From assembly GCF_030816015.1 (NCBI RefSeq), contig NZ_JAUSXN010000001.1:2666001-2730000 (forward strand): 64,000 nt of DNA, written 5' to 3'. The notes beneath the pieces were generated by a model that searched no databases, was not told the DNA's origin, and saw only the letters and a list, made by a program, of their open reading frames with translations. Made by a program: the position numbers and the translations under genes. This document shows positions 26,967 through 36,998 of the stretch, piece by piece (the first letter of the stretch is position 1; the number at the start of each line of letters is the position of its first letter). Source of the stretch: Pedobacter sp. W3I1 (GTDB lineage Bacteria > Bacteroidota > Bacteroidia > Sphingobacteriales > Sphingobacteriaceae).

Positions 26967-29900
26967 TTATTTTATCTTTTTCCAGCTACTCAATTTAAAT
27001 TCAAATTTTTGATGTATAGGCAAAATTAGTTCAAAAACCACTTTGTCAGCATCACCTTCTAATAACATGAGTGAGCCATTGTGCAGTTCGGCCAACGATT
27101 TTGCCAGCGAAAGCCCTATACCCGTACCCGGTTTATCTTTGCCATATAACCTGAAAAACGGTTCGAAAATCTGCGCGCGGTATTGCTGGGGAATGCCTTT
27201 CCCATCATTGGCGAAAGTAACGTTAAAACGACCTTCTGTTTCACCAGCAGTACTGAGCCGTACATTTACTTTATTTGTTCCATATTTAATCGCATTGGAG
27301 ATTAAATTGTTAAAAATCTTTATCAAGGCCTCTCTATCGGCAAATGCAATGATGTGCGTTTTGGGTAGTTCAAGATCAAGGGAGATGTTGCTTTTTTGAG
27401 CTTCCTGCTCAAAAGCATTTATCTGTTCCTTTAACAGGTTATTGATATCCGTATTTACAAAATTTAAGCCGAACTGGTGCATTTCTGTCTTGCGGAAATC
27501 GAGCAACTGATTGGTCAGTTTGGCCAGGCGGTTCGCATTTTTTTCGACCATGAGCAAACTGCTTTTTAGGGGCTGCTCCTTTGCCTCCTCCAGCATCATC
27601 TCAACAGGGCCTAAAATCAAGGTTAGCGGCGTTTGTATTTCATGCGCAATATTCGTGAAAAATTCGATCTTGGCCTGGTAAATCTCTTTTTCCTTTTCGT
27701 GTTCGAATAACTGTAATTTATTGAGGTTTTTGCGCTCAATATAACGGTGATAATAGCGTATAGCCAGAAAAAGCCCGGTTGCGATCATCAACAGGTAACA
27801 AATGTATGCCGTAATACTTTTCCAAAATGGTGGAAGGATTTTAATAAAAAGGCGGCACTCTTTTCCGGTCCAACTCCCTACATTACTTTTTGCCCTTACC
27901 AGAAAAGTGTAACTGCCTGGAGATAAATCTGTAAAATAAGCTTTTCTATTGTTGTTCAGGTAGGTTGTGGCCTGATCTACACCTTTCATCACATACTCAT
28001 ACCTGGTCACTTCGGGCGAGGAGTAGTTCAGTGTAGCAAATTCGATGCTGAAATTGTTCTGGTCGTGGGCAACTACAATCGTATCGGTATAAGAAATTGA
28101 TTTGCTAAGCGGACTATTTTCAATATTGGGAAGAACTTCCTTATTGTTGATCTGGAAACCCGTAATAAAAGTGGGTGGTGCGGTATCTTTTTGCTCAAAA
28201 TCTTTTGGGTTAAAAGAAATCATGCCCCTTACGGATCCGAAATACATTCTACCATTTGGATCTTTATAAGCAGAACTGAAGTTAAACTGATCGGCAATCA
28301 ATCCGTTGGATTTAGTGTAAATCTTTATTTTTTCTGTACGTAGATCTAAACAGATCATTCCTTTGAACGAACTTATCCATAGACATTTAGAATTATCTTC
28401 AAGGGCACGGAACAGAATATTGGTGGGTAGACCATTTTCGGTATTGAATTTTTTTATTACTTTCCTATCCGGGCTTAACCTGATTAAGCCGCTACCCTGA
28501 GTGGTAAACCACATAGCATGGTTGCTGTCTTCCATTATACCACAAACTGCAAACTGGCTTATGGTCTTGTCCTTAGTTTGGTCACCGAAGCTGATGTTGC
28601 CATGTTTGCCTGTTTTAGGATGGTAATAAAACGCACCCCGAGTGAGGCTTCCTGTCCAGATGTAACCGAAACTGTCTTCATATATGTCGTAAACGGATGA
28701 ATTGGGAATCTGTTCGATCCTTTTAAATGTTCTGGCATCTTGATTAAACACAAACAGTCCTGATCGGGTATTATAGCCTGTACCCACATAAATGGTACCA
28801 TCTCTGGAGACGTATATAGACAGCACAAAATCGCTTGTCGCCTCATTTTTTTCAACAATGGTTTTGAACCGGTCCGTTATAATTCCCCTTTTTATATCCA
28901 TGATTTCCAGCCCGTGCAGGAATGGACCAATAAAAAGTTGATTGTTGAATGCAAATAAACCATGGATATTCGGATACGATACGTCCCCTTTCTTGCCTTT
29001 AGCGGTATAATTGGTGAAAATACCTGTTTTTAAGTTCAGTTTATTGATGCCTGCGTCTTCGGTGCCTATCCATAAACTGCCCTTTTCGTCAGGACAAATT
29101 TCTCTGATCGCGTTTCCTGAAATAGAATTGCTTCCAAGCAGTGGGTAATATTTTTCGAACCTTGCATTGCGCTTTGAATAGTAACCCAGTCCACCAAAAT
29201 AAGTACCAGCCCACATGCCACCATCATTGTCTTTACAGACTGTATAAACCGCATTATCAGGAAGGGAGTAGGGGTCGCCGGCTTTTTTACGGAGGTTTTT
29301 GCAGGTATTGTTTACCAGATCATAAATATATATGCCAAATTCTGTGGCTATCCAATATTCCTGATTTTCTCCGGCAGTAATATCTCGCACATAAATATCA
29401 GTATTATCACTGTTTCGCAAAATCAACGATTTAATTAGACCGCTTTTGGTATCATAACTTTTTAGTCCCTGTTTAAAACAGCCAATCAATAAAGTATTGC
29501 CGGCAGCGGGAAATATTTTACTGATCGACCGCAGGTTTACCGGAACCTCGCGACTGATTATTCTGACACTATCTTTAGATCCGTTTTCCGGATGATAGGT
29601 AATCAACTGGCCATCATCATTTCCCAACAAGATATTGCTCCGTGAATCAACAGCGATGCATGAGGCCGAAATTTTCAGGTTCACTACCTTGTTGCTGTTC
29701 TGGATATATTTATGTAGCTGATTGTTTGCCAAAAAATACAGATCGTTATGATGATCGATTATAATGTGGCTAATATAGTTCTGTGGTGCCTGTTCCAGCG
29801 GGGTAAATATTTCATTATATGGGTTATATTTTACAATTCCGCGGCCGGTCCCAACCCAAAGCATCCCCTTTTTATCTTCAATAAGACTGATGATAATGTT

Positions 29901-30152
29901 ATTGCCGATGTTCCCAAATTTACTTTTTTCGTTCTTTAGGGTTTTAAAAGTGTAGCCATCAAAGCGGTTTAGTCCACCTCTGGTGCCAATCCAGATAAAA
30001 CCATTTTTGTCCTGTATGATAGCGTGTACCGAATTATGCGCCAAACCATCATCAGCCTGGTATTGCTTAAAATAATAAGATTGCCCTTCGCAGGTAGTGC
30101 CTGCAAAAAATGTACTCCATAACACGAAAAATAATACAAACCGCATATTCAA
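26967..30152 (-). CDS. Two-component propeller sensor histidine kinase (split HTCS, sensor half)
   Basis: 1061 residues. Signal peptide, then two seven-bladed Reg_prop propellers (about 25-690; repeated motifs such as GFIWIGT and GSLWIGTEDAGIN), a Y_Y_Y domain (about 695-775), a membrane helix (about 785-805), HisKA with His837 (NIAHEIQTP), and HATPase (NLISNAIKYG, NDGKGI, GTGIGLSLAK). This is the periplasmic glycan sensor layout of hybrid two-component systems, but it ends after the HATPase; receiver and HTH are encoded by the next gene two bases on. The inducer is presumably an oligosaccharide from the polymer handled here. Divergent from the ricin-GH43 gene. Confidence 0.95.
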   Translation of the reverse strand: MNMRFVLFFVLWSTFFAGTTCEGQSYYFKQYQADDGLAHNSVHAIIQDKNGFIWIGTRGGLNRFDGYTFKTLKNEKSKFGNIGNNIIISLIEDKKGMLWVGTGRGIVKYNPYNEIFTPLEQAPQNYISHIIIDHHNDLYFLANNQLHKYIQNSNKVVNLKISASCIAVDSRSNILLGNDDGQLITYHPENGSKDSVRIISREVPVNLRSISKIFPAAGNTLLIGCFKQGLKSYDTKSGLIKSLILRNSDNTDIYVRDITAGENQEYWIATEFGIYIYDLVNNTCKNLRKKAGDPYSLPDNAVYTVCKDNDGGMWAGTYFGGLGYYSKRNARFEKYYPLLGSNSISGNAIREICPDEKGSLWIGTEDAGINKLNLKTGIFTNYTAKGKKGDVSYPNIHGLFAFNNQLFIGPFLHGLEIMDIKRGIITDRFKTIVEKNEATSDFVLSIYVSRDGTIYVGTGYNTRSGLFVFNQDARTFKRIEQIPNSSVYDIYEDSFGYIWTGSLTRGAFYYHPKTGKHGNISFGDQTKDKTISQFAVCGIMEDSNHAMWFTTQGSGLIRLSPDRKVIKKFNTENGLPTNILFRALEDNSKCLWISSFKGMICLDLRTEKIKIYTKSNGLIADQFNFSSAYKDPNGRMYFGSVRGMISFNPKDFEQKDTAPPTFITGFQINNKEVLPNIENSPLSKSISYTDTIVVAHDQNNFSIEFATLNYSSPEVTRYEYVMKGVDQATTYLNNNRKAYFTDLSPGSYTFLVRAKSNVGSWTGKECRLFIKILPPFWKSITAYICYLLMIATGLFLAIRYYHRYIERKNLNKLQLFEHEKEKEIYQAKIEFFTNIAHEIQTPLTLILGPVEMMLEEAKEQPLKSSLLMVEKNANRLAKLTNQLLDFRKTEMHQFGLNFVNTDINNLLKEQINAFEQEAQKSNISLDLELPKTHIIAFADREALIKIFNNLISNAIKYGTNKVNVRLSTAGETEGRFNVTFANDGKGIPQQYRAQIFEPFFRLYGKDKPGTGIGLSLAKSLAELHNGSLMLLEGDADKVVFELILPIHQKFEFKLSSWKKIK

Positions 30153-30280
30153 GTTAATATCAAATATATGTAAATCGGATTGTTGTGTAACCTGTGTTTT
30201 AGTACCTGATAGTCCAATTTTAAACAGATATTTTGTTGCGTTCTGATTATCAGTTGCTTGAATGGTTTTTGGAAATTGAT

Positions 30281-30337
30281 TTGAGACATATCGACAAAAA
30301 GATGAACAAATTTTACGGGCATCATTCCTTTACTTTG
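30281..30337 (+). promoter_or_regulatory. PUL promoter/operator block, copy 3
   Basis: TTGAGACATATCGACAAA begins the operator, ATGAACA ends it at 30308, then 21 bases and TTACTTTG at 30330-30337. It is 81 bases upstream of the ricin-GH43 ATG and sits between that gene and the divergent sensor kinase, so the regulator could also affect its own gene. Confidence 0.78.
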
Positions 30338-30365
30338 ATTTGAAATAACCAAATTAATAACCCTG

Positions 30366-30404
30366 CTGCAAATTTCTTCTCTCGGCGGTACCATGCCTTT
30401 GCAG
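30366..30404 (+). other. Leader hairpin directly before the GH43 start
   Basis: CTGCAAA (30366-30372) pairs with TTTGCAG (30398-30404), followed by TTTTAGTATTTTTT and the ATG at 30419. The same structure is kept in the copy at 13044-13084, although about half of the loop bases differ. Confidence 0.45.
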
Positions 30405-30418
30405 TTTTAGTATTTTTT

Positions 30419-31990
30419 ATGAGAAACAAATTATTGATTCATCTGGCAGCTGCATTTCTGGGTTTAACAGGTTCTTGTCAGAAAGGACCGTCAACCGAGA
30501 ATACCGAGGTAAACAAGATCGAAAAACTGGCAGCGTTAAACGTAATTGCTGCGGCACCTCCCTTGGGCACCTTAATTGACGGGGCAATATATCGGATCCG
30601 TGGGATGGCATCCTTACCAGATGGTCCTGTGGTTGAAGTTACGGGTAACTCAACGGCAGAAAATGCGGCCATCCAGCAATGGTTTTGGTTCCCGAACAAT
30701 GGACAGAAATGGAAGCTGGTGAAAACCGATGCTACTTATTACAAACTGATCAATATCACCAGCAATAAATGTTTAAAATCGCCATCAGCAACATCTGGAG
30801 CTATTTTACAACAAGGTACAGACGATGGCAGTGATGCGCAACAGTGGGCTATCGCTTATACGGGTAGCAATAATGTATATACCCTTACCAACAAAGCCAC
30901 AGGGATGAAAATGGCTGTTGACCCCGAAAGCGGTACACCAGGTGCTAAAATAAGGCAAAAAACCGTGCTAACAGGTACACAGGGGATGTTTAACTTTCAT
31001 GATACGAATTTCCAGAATCCACTGATCAACGCGAGCAGGGCCGACCCCTATGTTGCCCAAAAAGACGGCTATTATTATTTTATGTATACGCGGGGCAATA
31101 ATATCGGACTGAGAAAAACCAGGTCGATGTCGTTATTATCTACAGCAGTAGAAACCGTGGTGTGGACACCTCCGGCTGGTGCGGCTTATTCTTCTAATAT
31201 CTGGGCGCCCGAATTACATTTCCTATCTGGTAAATGGTATCTCTACTTTGCAGCAAATGATGGGGGCGACGTTACCCACCGCATGTTTGTGCTGGAAAAC
31301 CCAAATGCCGACCCAACCACCGGTACATGGACTTTTAAAGGGAAAATAAGCGATCCGAGCGATCAATGGGCTATCGATGGTTCAGTATTAACCATAGGCA
31401 CAACAAACTATTTTATTTGGTCGGGATGGGAAAATGTGGCCACCAAGTACAAACAGTATATCTACATCGCGCAGATGGCTAATCCATGGACAATAAGCAG
31501 CGATAGGATAAAAATATCATCGCCAACCAACAATTGGGAAAAATACGAACCAAGTGGTTCATTGGGCGCGGGTGTTAATGAAGGACCGATCATGCTCAGA
31601 AAAGATGCCGACAGTCCGGTATTTATTATTTATTCTGCCAGCAGGTACAGCAGTGATAATTACTGTTTAGCGCAAATACAGTTAAAAGATGGGGGCGACC
31701 CCATGGTAGCCGGCGATTGGATCAATAAAAAGCAGGTGTTTGTTAAAAGCGAGGCCAACGGTGTTTATGGCCCTGGCCATAATGGATTTTTTACCAGTAG
31801 TTATACTGATCCCAATGGAGTGTTGCATAGCGAAAACTGGTTTATTTACCACGCCCGTAGCGTTGCCAATACCACCAATGGATCAAGAACGCCGAGAATG
31901 CAAAAGCTGACCTGGAATGCGGATGGCTCGCCAAATTTTGGAACTGCTGTAGCAACAGGGCTGAATATTCCGGTTCCTGTTGGAGAATAA
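30419..31990 (+). CDS. Ricin-type lectin + GH43 secreted/lipid-anchored glycosidase
   Basis: 523 residues. Lipoprotein-like signal with Cys at LTGSC. Residues about 50-195 form a ricin-type beta-trefoil (QQW motifs, KCLKSPSATSG). From about 200 on it is a GH43 propeller with Asp209 (RADPYV), Asp320 (AIDGS) and Glu388 (NEGP), plus the WAPEL signature. The domain order lectin then catalysis suggests an arabinofuranosidase or arabinanase working on polymer-bound substrate. Driven by promoter copy 3; the leader and first codons are duplicated at 12960-13112. Stands just upstream of the second SusC operon, which has its own copy 4. Confidence 0.92.
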   Translation: MRNKLLIHLAAAFLGLTGSCQKGPSTENTEVNKIEKLAALNVIAAAPPLGTLIDGAIYRIRGMASLPDGPVVEVTGNSTAENAAIQQWFWFPNNGQKWKLVKTDATYYKLINITSNKCLKSPSATSGAILQQGTDDGSDAQQWAIAYTGSNNVYTLTNKATGMKMAVDPESGTPGAKIRQKTVLTGTQGMFNFHDTNFQNPLINASRADPYVAQKDGYYYFMYTRGNNIGLRKTRSMSLLSTAVETVVWTPPAGAAYSSNIWAPELHFLSGKWYLYFAANDGGDVTHRMFVLENPNADPTTGTWTFKGKISDPSDQWAIDGSVLTIGTTNYFIWSGWENVATKYKQYIYIAQMANPWTISSDRIKISSPTNNWEKYEPSGSLGAGVNEGPIMLRKDADSPVFIIYSASRYSSDNYCLAQIQLKDGGDPMVAGDWINKKQVFVKSEANGVYGPGHNGFFTSSYTDPNGVLHSENWFIYHARSVANTTNGSRTPRMQKLTWNADGSPNFGTAVATGLNIPVPVGE

Positions 31991-32041
31991 TAGTGTTTGG
32001 TGGGCTATAAGCTTCCCAAAGTATTAACAATAAAGATCAAT

Positions 32042-32098
32042 TTGAGATAAAACGACAAAGGAATGAACAGTTTTTGTTACCAGCATTTTTTTACTTTG
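32042..32098 (+). promoter_or_regulatory. PUL promoter/operator block, copy 4
   Basis: TTGAGATAAAACGACAAA begins the operator, ATGAACA ends it at 32069, then 21 bases and TTACTTTG at 32091-32098. It is 104 bases upstream of the second SusC gene. Confidence 0.75.
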
Positions 32099-32202
32099 AT
32101 ACCAGGAAACCAAATATAAAACATTTGCGGCTTTGCAAGTTTTGCTTAGCCATTAATGCCGATTTAACCCTAGGGTTTCCGCATCCAATAACTTAACCAA
32201 AT

Positions 32203-35200
32203 ATGAAATATCAAGTTCTATTCAAAAGAATTATAGCCATAACTTTTTTACAGGTCGCGGTATTGGCCATTGCAACAACGGCAAATGCCAATAATAAAGG
32301 TGATATAACCACAATACTAAATAAAAAACTTTGGTTTGCAGGCATTGGCCAGGCCGATATTAGCATAACCGGTAAAGTAACAGACGAAAAAACAAAATCG
32401 CCGATACCGGGGGTGTCTGTTAAGGTTAAAAATGGTACAACGACAGCTGTAACCGACGAAAATGGTGTTTATAAGATCAATGTAGCCAATGAACAAACCG
32501 TTCTTTTGTTTTCTTATATCGGTTATGATGTGCAGGAAGTAGCGGTAGGCAATCTTAAAAACATTAATGTCATTTTAAAATCTTCACAAGCTAACCTTGA
32601 TGAAGTGGTGGTTGTGGGTTATGGTACCCAAAAGAAGGCTGATGTTACCGGATCAGTAGTGCGGGCAAATCTCGATGATTTTAGAAATGCACCTACCACT
32701 AACGTGGCAAACCTTTTACAGGGAACGGTTCCAGGTTTAAATGTTGGGCAGGTTAACCGCGCCGGTGCAACGCCAGGTATTAGCATTAGGGGGCAAAATA
32801 CGCTGGGCGGGAACCAAAATGTACTGATTATTTTAGATGGAGTACAATACAATGGCTCGTTAACTTCGATTAATCCGGATGACATTGCCTCGATAGACGT
32901 ACTGAAAGATGCAAGTGCTACGGCAGTGTATGGGGCCCAGGCGGCAAATGGTGTTATCCTCATTACCAGTAGAAAAGGTGCTATTGGTAGAACCAGAATC
33001 TCTTTTTCTTCTCAGTATGCTACCCAAAAACCAAATATTGATTTAAAACCAATGGCCAGGGATGAATATTTGGATCATATTAAATATTTATACTATGATC
33101 AGGCTTTTTTAGCTCCTGATTTTACGCAACCTAATCCGGCATTCGACCTGGTAAGCAAAGTTGATGCATCGATGAAAGATGCGCAGGGAAACCTCCTGCC
33201 AAATGATTTTAGCTGGTATAATGAAGCTACTAAAACCGGAGCAATTGTAGATAACCAGCTTAGCGTTTCGGGCGGAACCGATAAGATCAATTACCTTTTA
33301 TCGGGCAGTTTAACCAGAAATTCGGGTTTTATCAAAAACGATGTTTTTAAAAGAAAAACCATCAGGGCAAACATCGAAACAAAAGCAACAGATTGGCTTA
33401 CCATTGGCTTGCAATCCTTCGGGACTTTTGTGAATGAGGACGGGGTAGAGCCAAATTTCGTAGATATCAATTTAATGTCTCCGTTAATCCTTCCCTGGGA
33501 TAATAATGGAAACCTGAAAATTAATCCATTTAATACGAATGTAACCAATCCGCTGTTAACCTATCAGGCTGATGATTACGACCGTCACAACTATTTCTTT
33601 GCCAATGTTTACGGTAATTTACAGCTGCCCGTTAAAGGTTTGAGCTATAAAATAAGTTTCGGTAACAATTACCGCCTCGATTTTAAAAACATCTCCAATA
33701 TGTATGATGCTAACCTTACAGGGCAGGCTTCAAAAGAAAATACCACTTATTACGATTATACCTTTGATAACCTTTTAACTTATAATAAAGTTATTGGCAA
33801 ACATAGCTTTACCGGAACTTTACTATATGGTGCCATTGAACGCGATAACAGCTACACCAGGGCTTACGCAACAGGTTTTTCAAGGTTGACCCTGGGTTAT
33901 GACAACCTGCAACAGGGCACTAACCGGTTTGCAATATCCAATGCCTGGAAAGAAACTCTTAATTATCAGATGTTCCGTTTAAACTATAATTACGAAAGTA
34001 AGTACCTGTTTACCGGTACGATCAGAAGGGATGGATTTTCTGGCTTTGCAGAAAATAACAAATATGGGATTTTTCCATCAATATCTGCAGGTTGGGATAT
34101 TTCGAGAGAATCGTTTTTTAAAGTGAATTGGGTAGACAACCTTAAATTAAGGGTAGGGTACGGCGTTGCCGGAAATCAGACCTCAAGATATTCTTCATTG
34201 GCCAATGTAGGAGTGAGTGCTTCCTACGTTTTTGGTGATGGCGGTTCTACGCAGTTTGGTCAGCAGGTTAATTCGTTGTCTAATCCAGATTTAAGATGGG
34301 AGCGTACCACAGGTGCAAATCTGGGTTTGGAATTTACCCTTTTCAAAAACAGGCTTTCAGGTGTAATTGAATATTATGATACCAAAACAACCGATCTTCT
34401 GTATTCTGTTAATATCCCTGTGGTTACGGGTTTCAGTAATATCCTCACCAACATCGGGCAATTGAACAATAAAGGACTTGAACTTTCTTTAAACTCGAAA
34501 AATATCAATAGTGGCAAATTTAAATGGACTTCTGCCTTAAATTTTGCCAGAAATGTGAATAAGGTGGTTAAACTGTTGGGCGATCTTAATGGCGATGGCC
34601 TTGAAGATGATCTTCCGCAAAGTGGGCTTTTCATCGGTCAATCCACCGCCGTAATTTACGACTATCAGGTGAATGGAATTTGGCAGGTTGGAGAGCAGAT
34701 TCCAACGGGCTATTCGCCGGGAACCTATCGCATCGTTGATCAAAATGGCGATGGGGCAATCAATGCCAGCGACAGAACTGTTTTAGGGTCATCAGCTCCA
34801 GCTTACAGGATCAGTTTGCTGAATAAGTTTCAGTATAAGAATTTCACCTTAAGTATATTCTTAAATTCGGTGCAGGGCGGGGATAAATCTTATCTCGCGG
34901 GCAATACGCCAAGGCTCATCAGAGATGATAACTCTATCAGGAACAATTATATGAGTGGGATAGATTTTTGGTCGCCCGATCATCCGGATGGCAAATATCC
35001 CCGTTCTATTATTTCAGCAACCTTAAATCCGCCACTTTTTCAAAACCGCAGTTTTGTGCGCTTACAGGATGTATCGCTCTCTTATAAATTTAGCGGAAAA
35101 CTGATTGAGCGGATGAAACTACAAAACCTAAATGTATTTGTAAGTGGAAGAAACCTGGCTACATGGACCAAGTGGGACGGTTGGGATCCGGAAACCAATC

Positions 35201-35268
35201 AAGGATTAACCAACGACGGAAGGCCTGTATTTAAAGGATATTCTGTGGGCCTTAATGTTACATTTTAA
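32203..35268 (+). CDS. SusC/RagA-type TonB-dependent transporter (PUL pair 2)
   Basis: 1021 residues. Signal peptide ending TANA, a linker, a carboxypeptidase-regulatory-like domain (about 52-130, GKVTDEKTKSPIPGVSV), the plug (EVVVVGYGTQKKADVTG; VLKDASATAVYGAQAANGVI) and the barrel with a C-terminal strand ending in Phe. It differs widely from the SusC at 15121, so this is a second transporter and not a recent duplicate. It begins a transcription unit under promoter copy 4 and is followed after ten bases by its SusD. Confidence 0.96.
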   Translation: MKYQVLFKRIIAITFLQVAVLAIATTANANNKGDITTILNKKLWFAGIGQADISITGKVTDEKTKSPIPGVSVKVKNGTTTAVTDENGVYKINVANEQTVLLFSYIGYDVQEVAVGNLKNINVILKSSQANLDEVVVVGYGTQKKADVTGSVVRANLDDFRNAPTTNVANLLQGTVPGLNVGQVNRAGATPGISIRGQNTLGGNQNVLIILDGVQYNGSLTSINPDDIASIDVLKDASATAVYGAQAANGVILITSRKGAIGRTRISFSSQYATQKPNIDLKPMARDEYLDHIKYLYYDQAFLAPDFTQPNPAFDLVSKVDASMKDAQGNLLPNDFSWYNEATKTGAIVDNQLSVSGGTDKINYLLSGSLTRNSGFIKNDVFKRKTIRANIETKATDWLTIGLQSFGTFVNEDGVEPNFVDINLMSPLILPWDNNGNLKINPFNTNVTNPLLTYQADDYDRHNYFFANVYGNLQLPVKGLSYKISFGNNYRLDFKNISNMYDANLTGQASKENTTYYDYTFDNLLTYNKVIGKHSFTGTLLYGAIERDNSYTRAYATGFSRLTLGYDNLQQGTNRFAISNAWKETLNYQMFRLNYNYESKYLFTGTIRRDGFSGFAENNKYGIFPSISAGWDISRESFFKVNWVDNLKLRVGYGVAGNQTSRYSSLANVGVSASYVFGDGGSTQFGQQVNSLSNPDLRWERTTGANLGLEFTLFKNRLSGVIEYYDTKTTDLLYSVNIPVVTGFSNILTNIGQLNNKGLELSLNSKNINSGKFKWTSALNFARNVNKVVKLLGDLNGDGLEDDLPQSGLFIGQSTAVIYDYQVNGIWQVGEQIPTGYSPGTYRIVDQNGDGAINASDRTVLGSSAPAYRISLLNKFQYKNFTLSIFLNSVQGGDKSYLAGNTPRLIRDDNSIRNNYMSGIDFWSPDHPDGKYPRSIISATLNPPLFQNRSFVRLQDVSLSYKFSGKLIERMKLQNLNVFVSGRNLATWTKWDGWDPETNQGLTNDGRPVFKGYSVGLNVTF

Positions 35269-35278
35269 ACTAAAAGCG

Positions 35279-36949
35279 ATGAAAAAGATAACCTTTACTA
35301 TTATAGCTGCAACTACCATCCTGTTTTTCTCCTGCAAGAAGTCTTTTTTGGACGAAGAACCGCTCGATTTCTTGAGTACAACAAATGCCTACACCACTGT
35401 TAAAGATTTTGATGCTGCAGTTAACAATCTATATGGCCGGGTAAGAAGTGAGTTTTACAACAGCGGAGAACAAAGGCCGTTCGATTATGTGTTTGGTTGC
35501 GATCTGGTTTTTGATGGTCAGCCGGCTACCACAAGGCACACCAATATGGTTGCGGCCTATTCGCCATTGAGTACCGAAATCCCTTTGATCCACTGGACTT
35601 CACTATACAAGATAATTGCTGAATCCAATACCATTATCGGCCGGATTCCAGCTTCTGAATTAGCACCAGCCGATAAAACACTAATGGAAGCGAGAGCAAA
35701 GTTTTTCAGGGGTATGGCCTTCCGTACACTTGCCTATCTATATGGTGGTGTACCCCTAAATACAACAGAGGTGGTATCACCCAAAACAGATTATGTAAGG
35801 GCACCCAAAGCTGCGGTACTGGAGCAGGCCATCAGCGACCTCAAATTTGCAGTGTTAAATTTGCCAGCCATTAATCTGGTGCAGGATGGAGAGGTAAACA
35901 ACCTTGCGGCGTATCATCTTTTATCAGAAGTATACCTGGCCGCAGGGCAGTTTCAAAATGCCGCAGATGCTGCCTCTACTGTAATCAGTAATCCCAATGT
36001 TGGCCTCATGACCACCAGATTTGGAGTTAAAGCGTCAGATGCTACAAAAAATGTGTATTGGGATCTTTTTCAAAGAGGTAACCAAAATAGAAAAAATAGC
36101 ACCAATAAGGAAGGCCTTTGGGTAATCCAGTTTGAAACAGACGTGCCGGGCGGCGGCGCCGTTTCTACAGGTATTAGTGGTTCTTATCAGATGGAAAGAC
36201 ATTTTGCTCCACAATTTTTAAACTTTAGGCTCGCTGGTAGCAGTGTCCAGCCATTTCTGTATCCAATTAGCGATTATACTGGTGGCAGGGGAATCGGTTG
36301 GGCAATACCGACCAAATATTTTTCGGATGTAATCTGGCAAAGCGATTTTAATAACGACCTTAGAAATGCACCTTTTAATTTTGTGCGCGAATTTAAAGTA
36401 ACCAACCCTGCACACCCGCGTTTCGGGCAAACCATATCTACCATTAATCCACCTGCAGGTATAACCGTGCCAAGAAGAGATTTCTATGCTTTTCAATCAA
36501 AGGTAACCACCCCGGGCGATCATCCTGATGGCATGTTCCAGGATAAATCGCAACTGTTGCTTAAGGCAAGCGCAGGCGGAACTTATGCTGATCAATACAT
36601 GTTCAGGCTGGCAGAAACTTACCTGTTGAGAGCCGAAGCTTATTTGGGTTTAAACCAGCCGGATAAAGCAGCTGCAGATATTAATGTGGTACGCAGCAGA
36701 TCAAATGCATCTGCTGTATTGCCGGCTAATGTAAATATCGATTATATTTTGGACGAGCGTATGCGCGAGCTGGGCTCCGAAGAAAAAAGACGGGTTACCC
36801 TGATGAGGCTGGGGCTGGTTTACGATCGCGTAAAAAAATGTAATCCTTATTATAACGATGTTTTAACTACCTATAACCTCTGGCCAATCCCTGCGTCCGA
36901 AATTGAACGAAACAATGGGGCAAAACTGGAACAAAATGCTGGTTATTAA
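35279..36949 (+). CDS. SusD/RagB-type glycan-binding lipoprotein (PUL pair 2)
   Basis: 556 residues from the ATG at 35279, chosen because the lipoprotein signal (lipobox FFSC, then KKSFLDEEP) starts there; an in-frame ATG at 35255 lies inside the SusC end. TPR-like helices include EARAKFFRGMAFRTLAYLYG, and the C-terminal box is ILDERMRELGSEEKRRVTLM. It is the lid of the SusC encoded upstream. It is shorter than the SusD at 18231 (692 residues), consistent with a different ligand. Confidence 0.95.
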   Translation: MKKITFTIIAATTILFFSCKKSFLDEEPLDFLSTTNAYTTVKDFDAAVNNLYGRVRSEFYNSGEQRPFDYVFGCDLVFDGQPATTRHTNMVAAYSPLSTEIPLIHWTSLYKIIAESNTIIGRIPASELAPADKTLMEARAKFFRGMAFRTLAYLYGGVPLNTTEVVSPKTDYVRAPKAAVLEQAISDLKFAVLNLPAINLVQDGEVNNLAAYHLLSEVYLAAGQFQNAADAASTVISNPNVGLMTTRFGVKASDATKNVYWDLFQRGNQNRKNSTNKEGLWVIQFETDVPGGGAVSTGISGSYQMERHFAPQFLNFRLAGSSVQPFLYPISDYTGGRGIGWAIPTKYFSDVIWQSDFNNDLRNAPFNFVREFKVTNPAHPRFGQTISTINPPAGITVPRRDFYAFQSKVTTPGDHPDGMFQDKSQLLLKASAGGTYADQYMFRLAETYLLRAEAYLGLNQPDKAAADINVVRSRSNASAVLPANVNIDYILDERMRELGSEEKRRVTLMRLGLVYDRVKKCNPYYNDVLTTYNLWPIPASEIERNNGAKLEQNAGY

Positions 36950-36998
36950 TTGCTGGGCAAAATCACTATAGAAAATACTTGTCACTAAAGACGATGGT

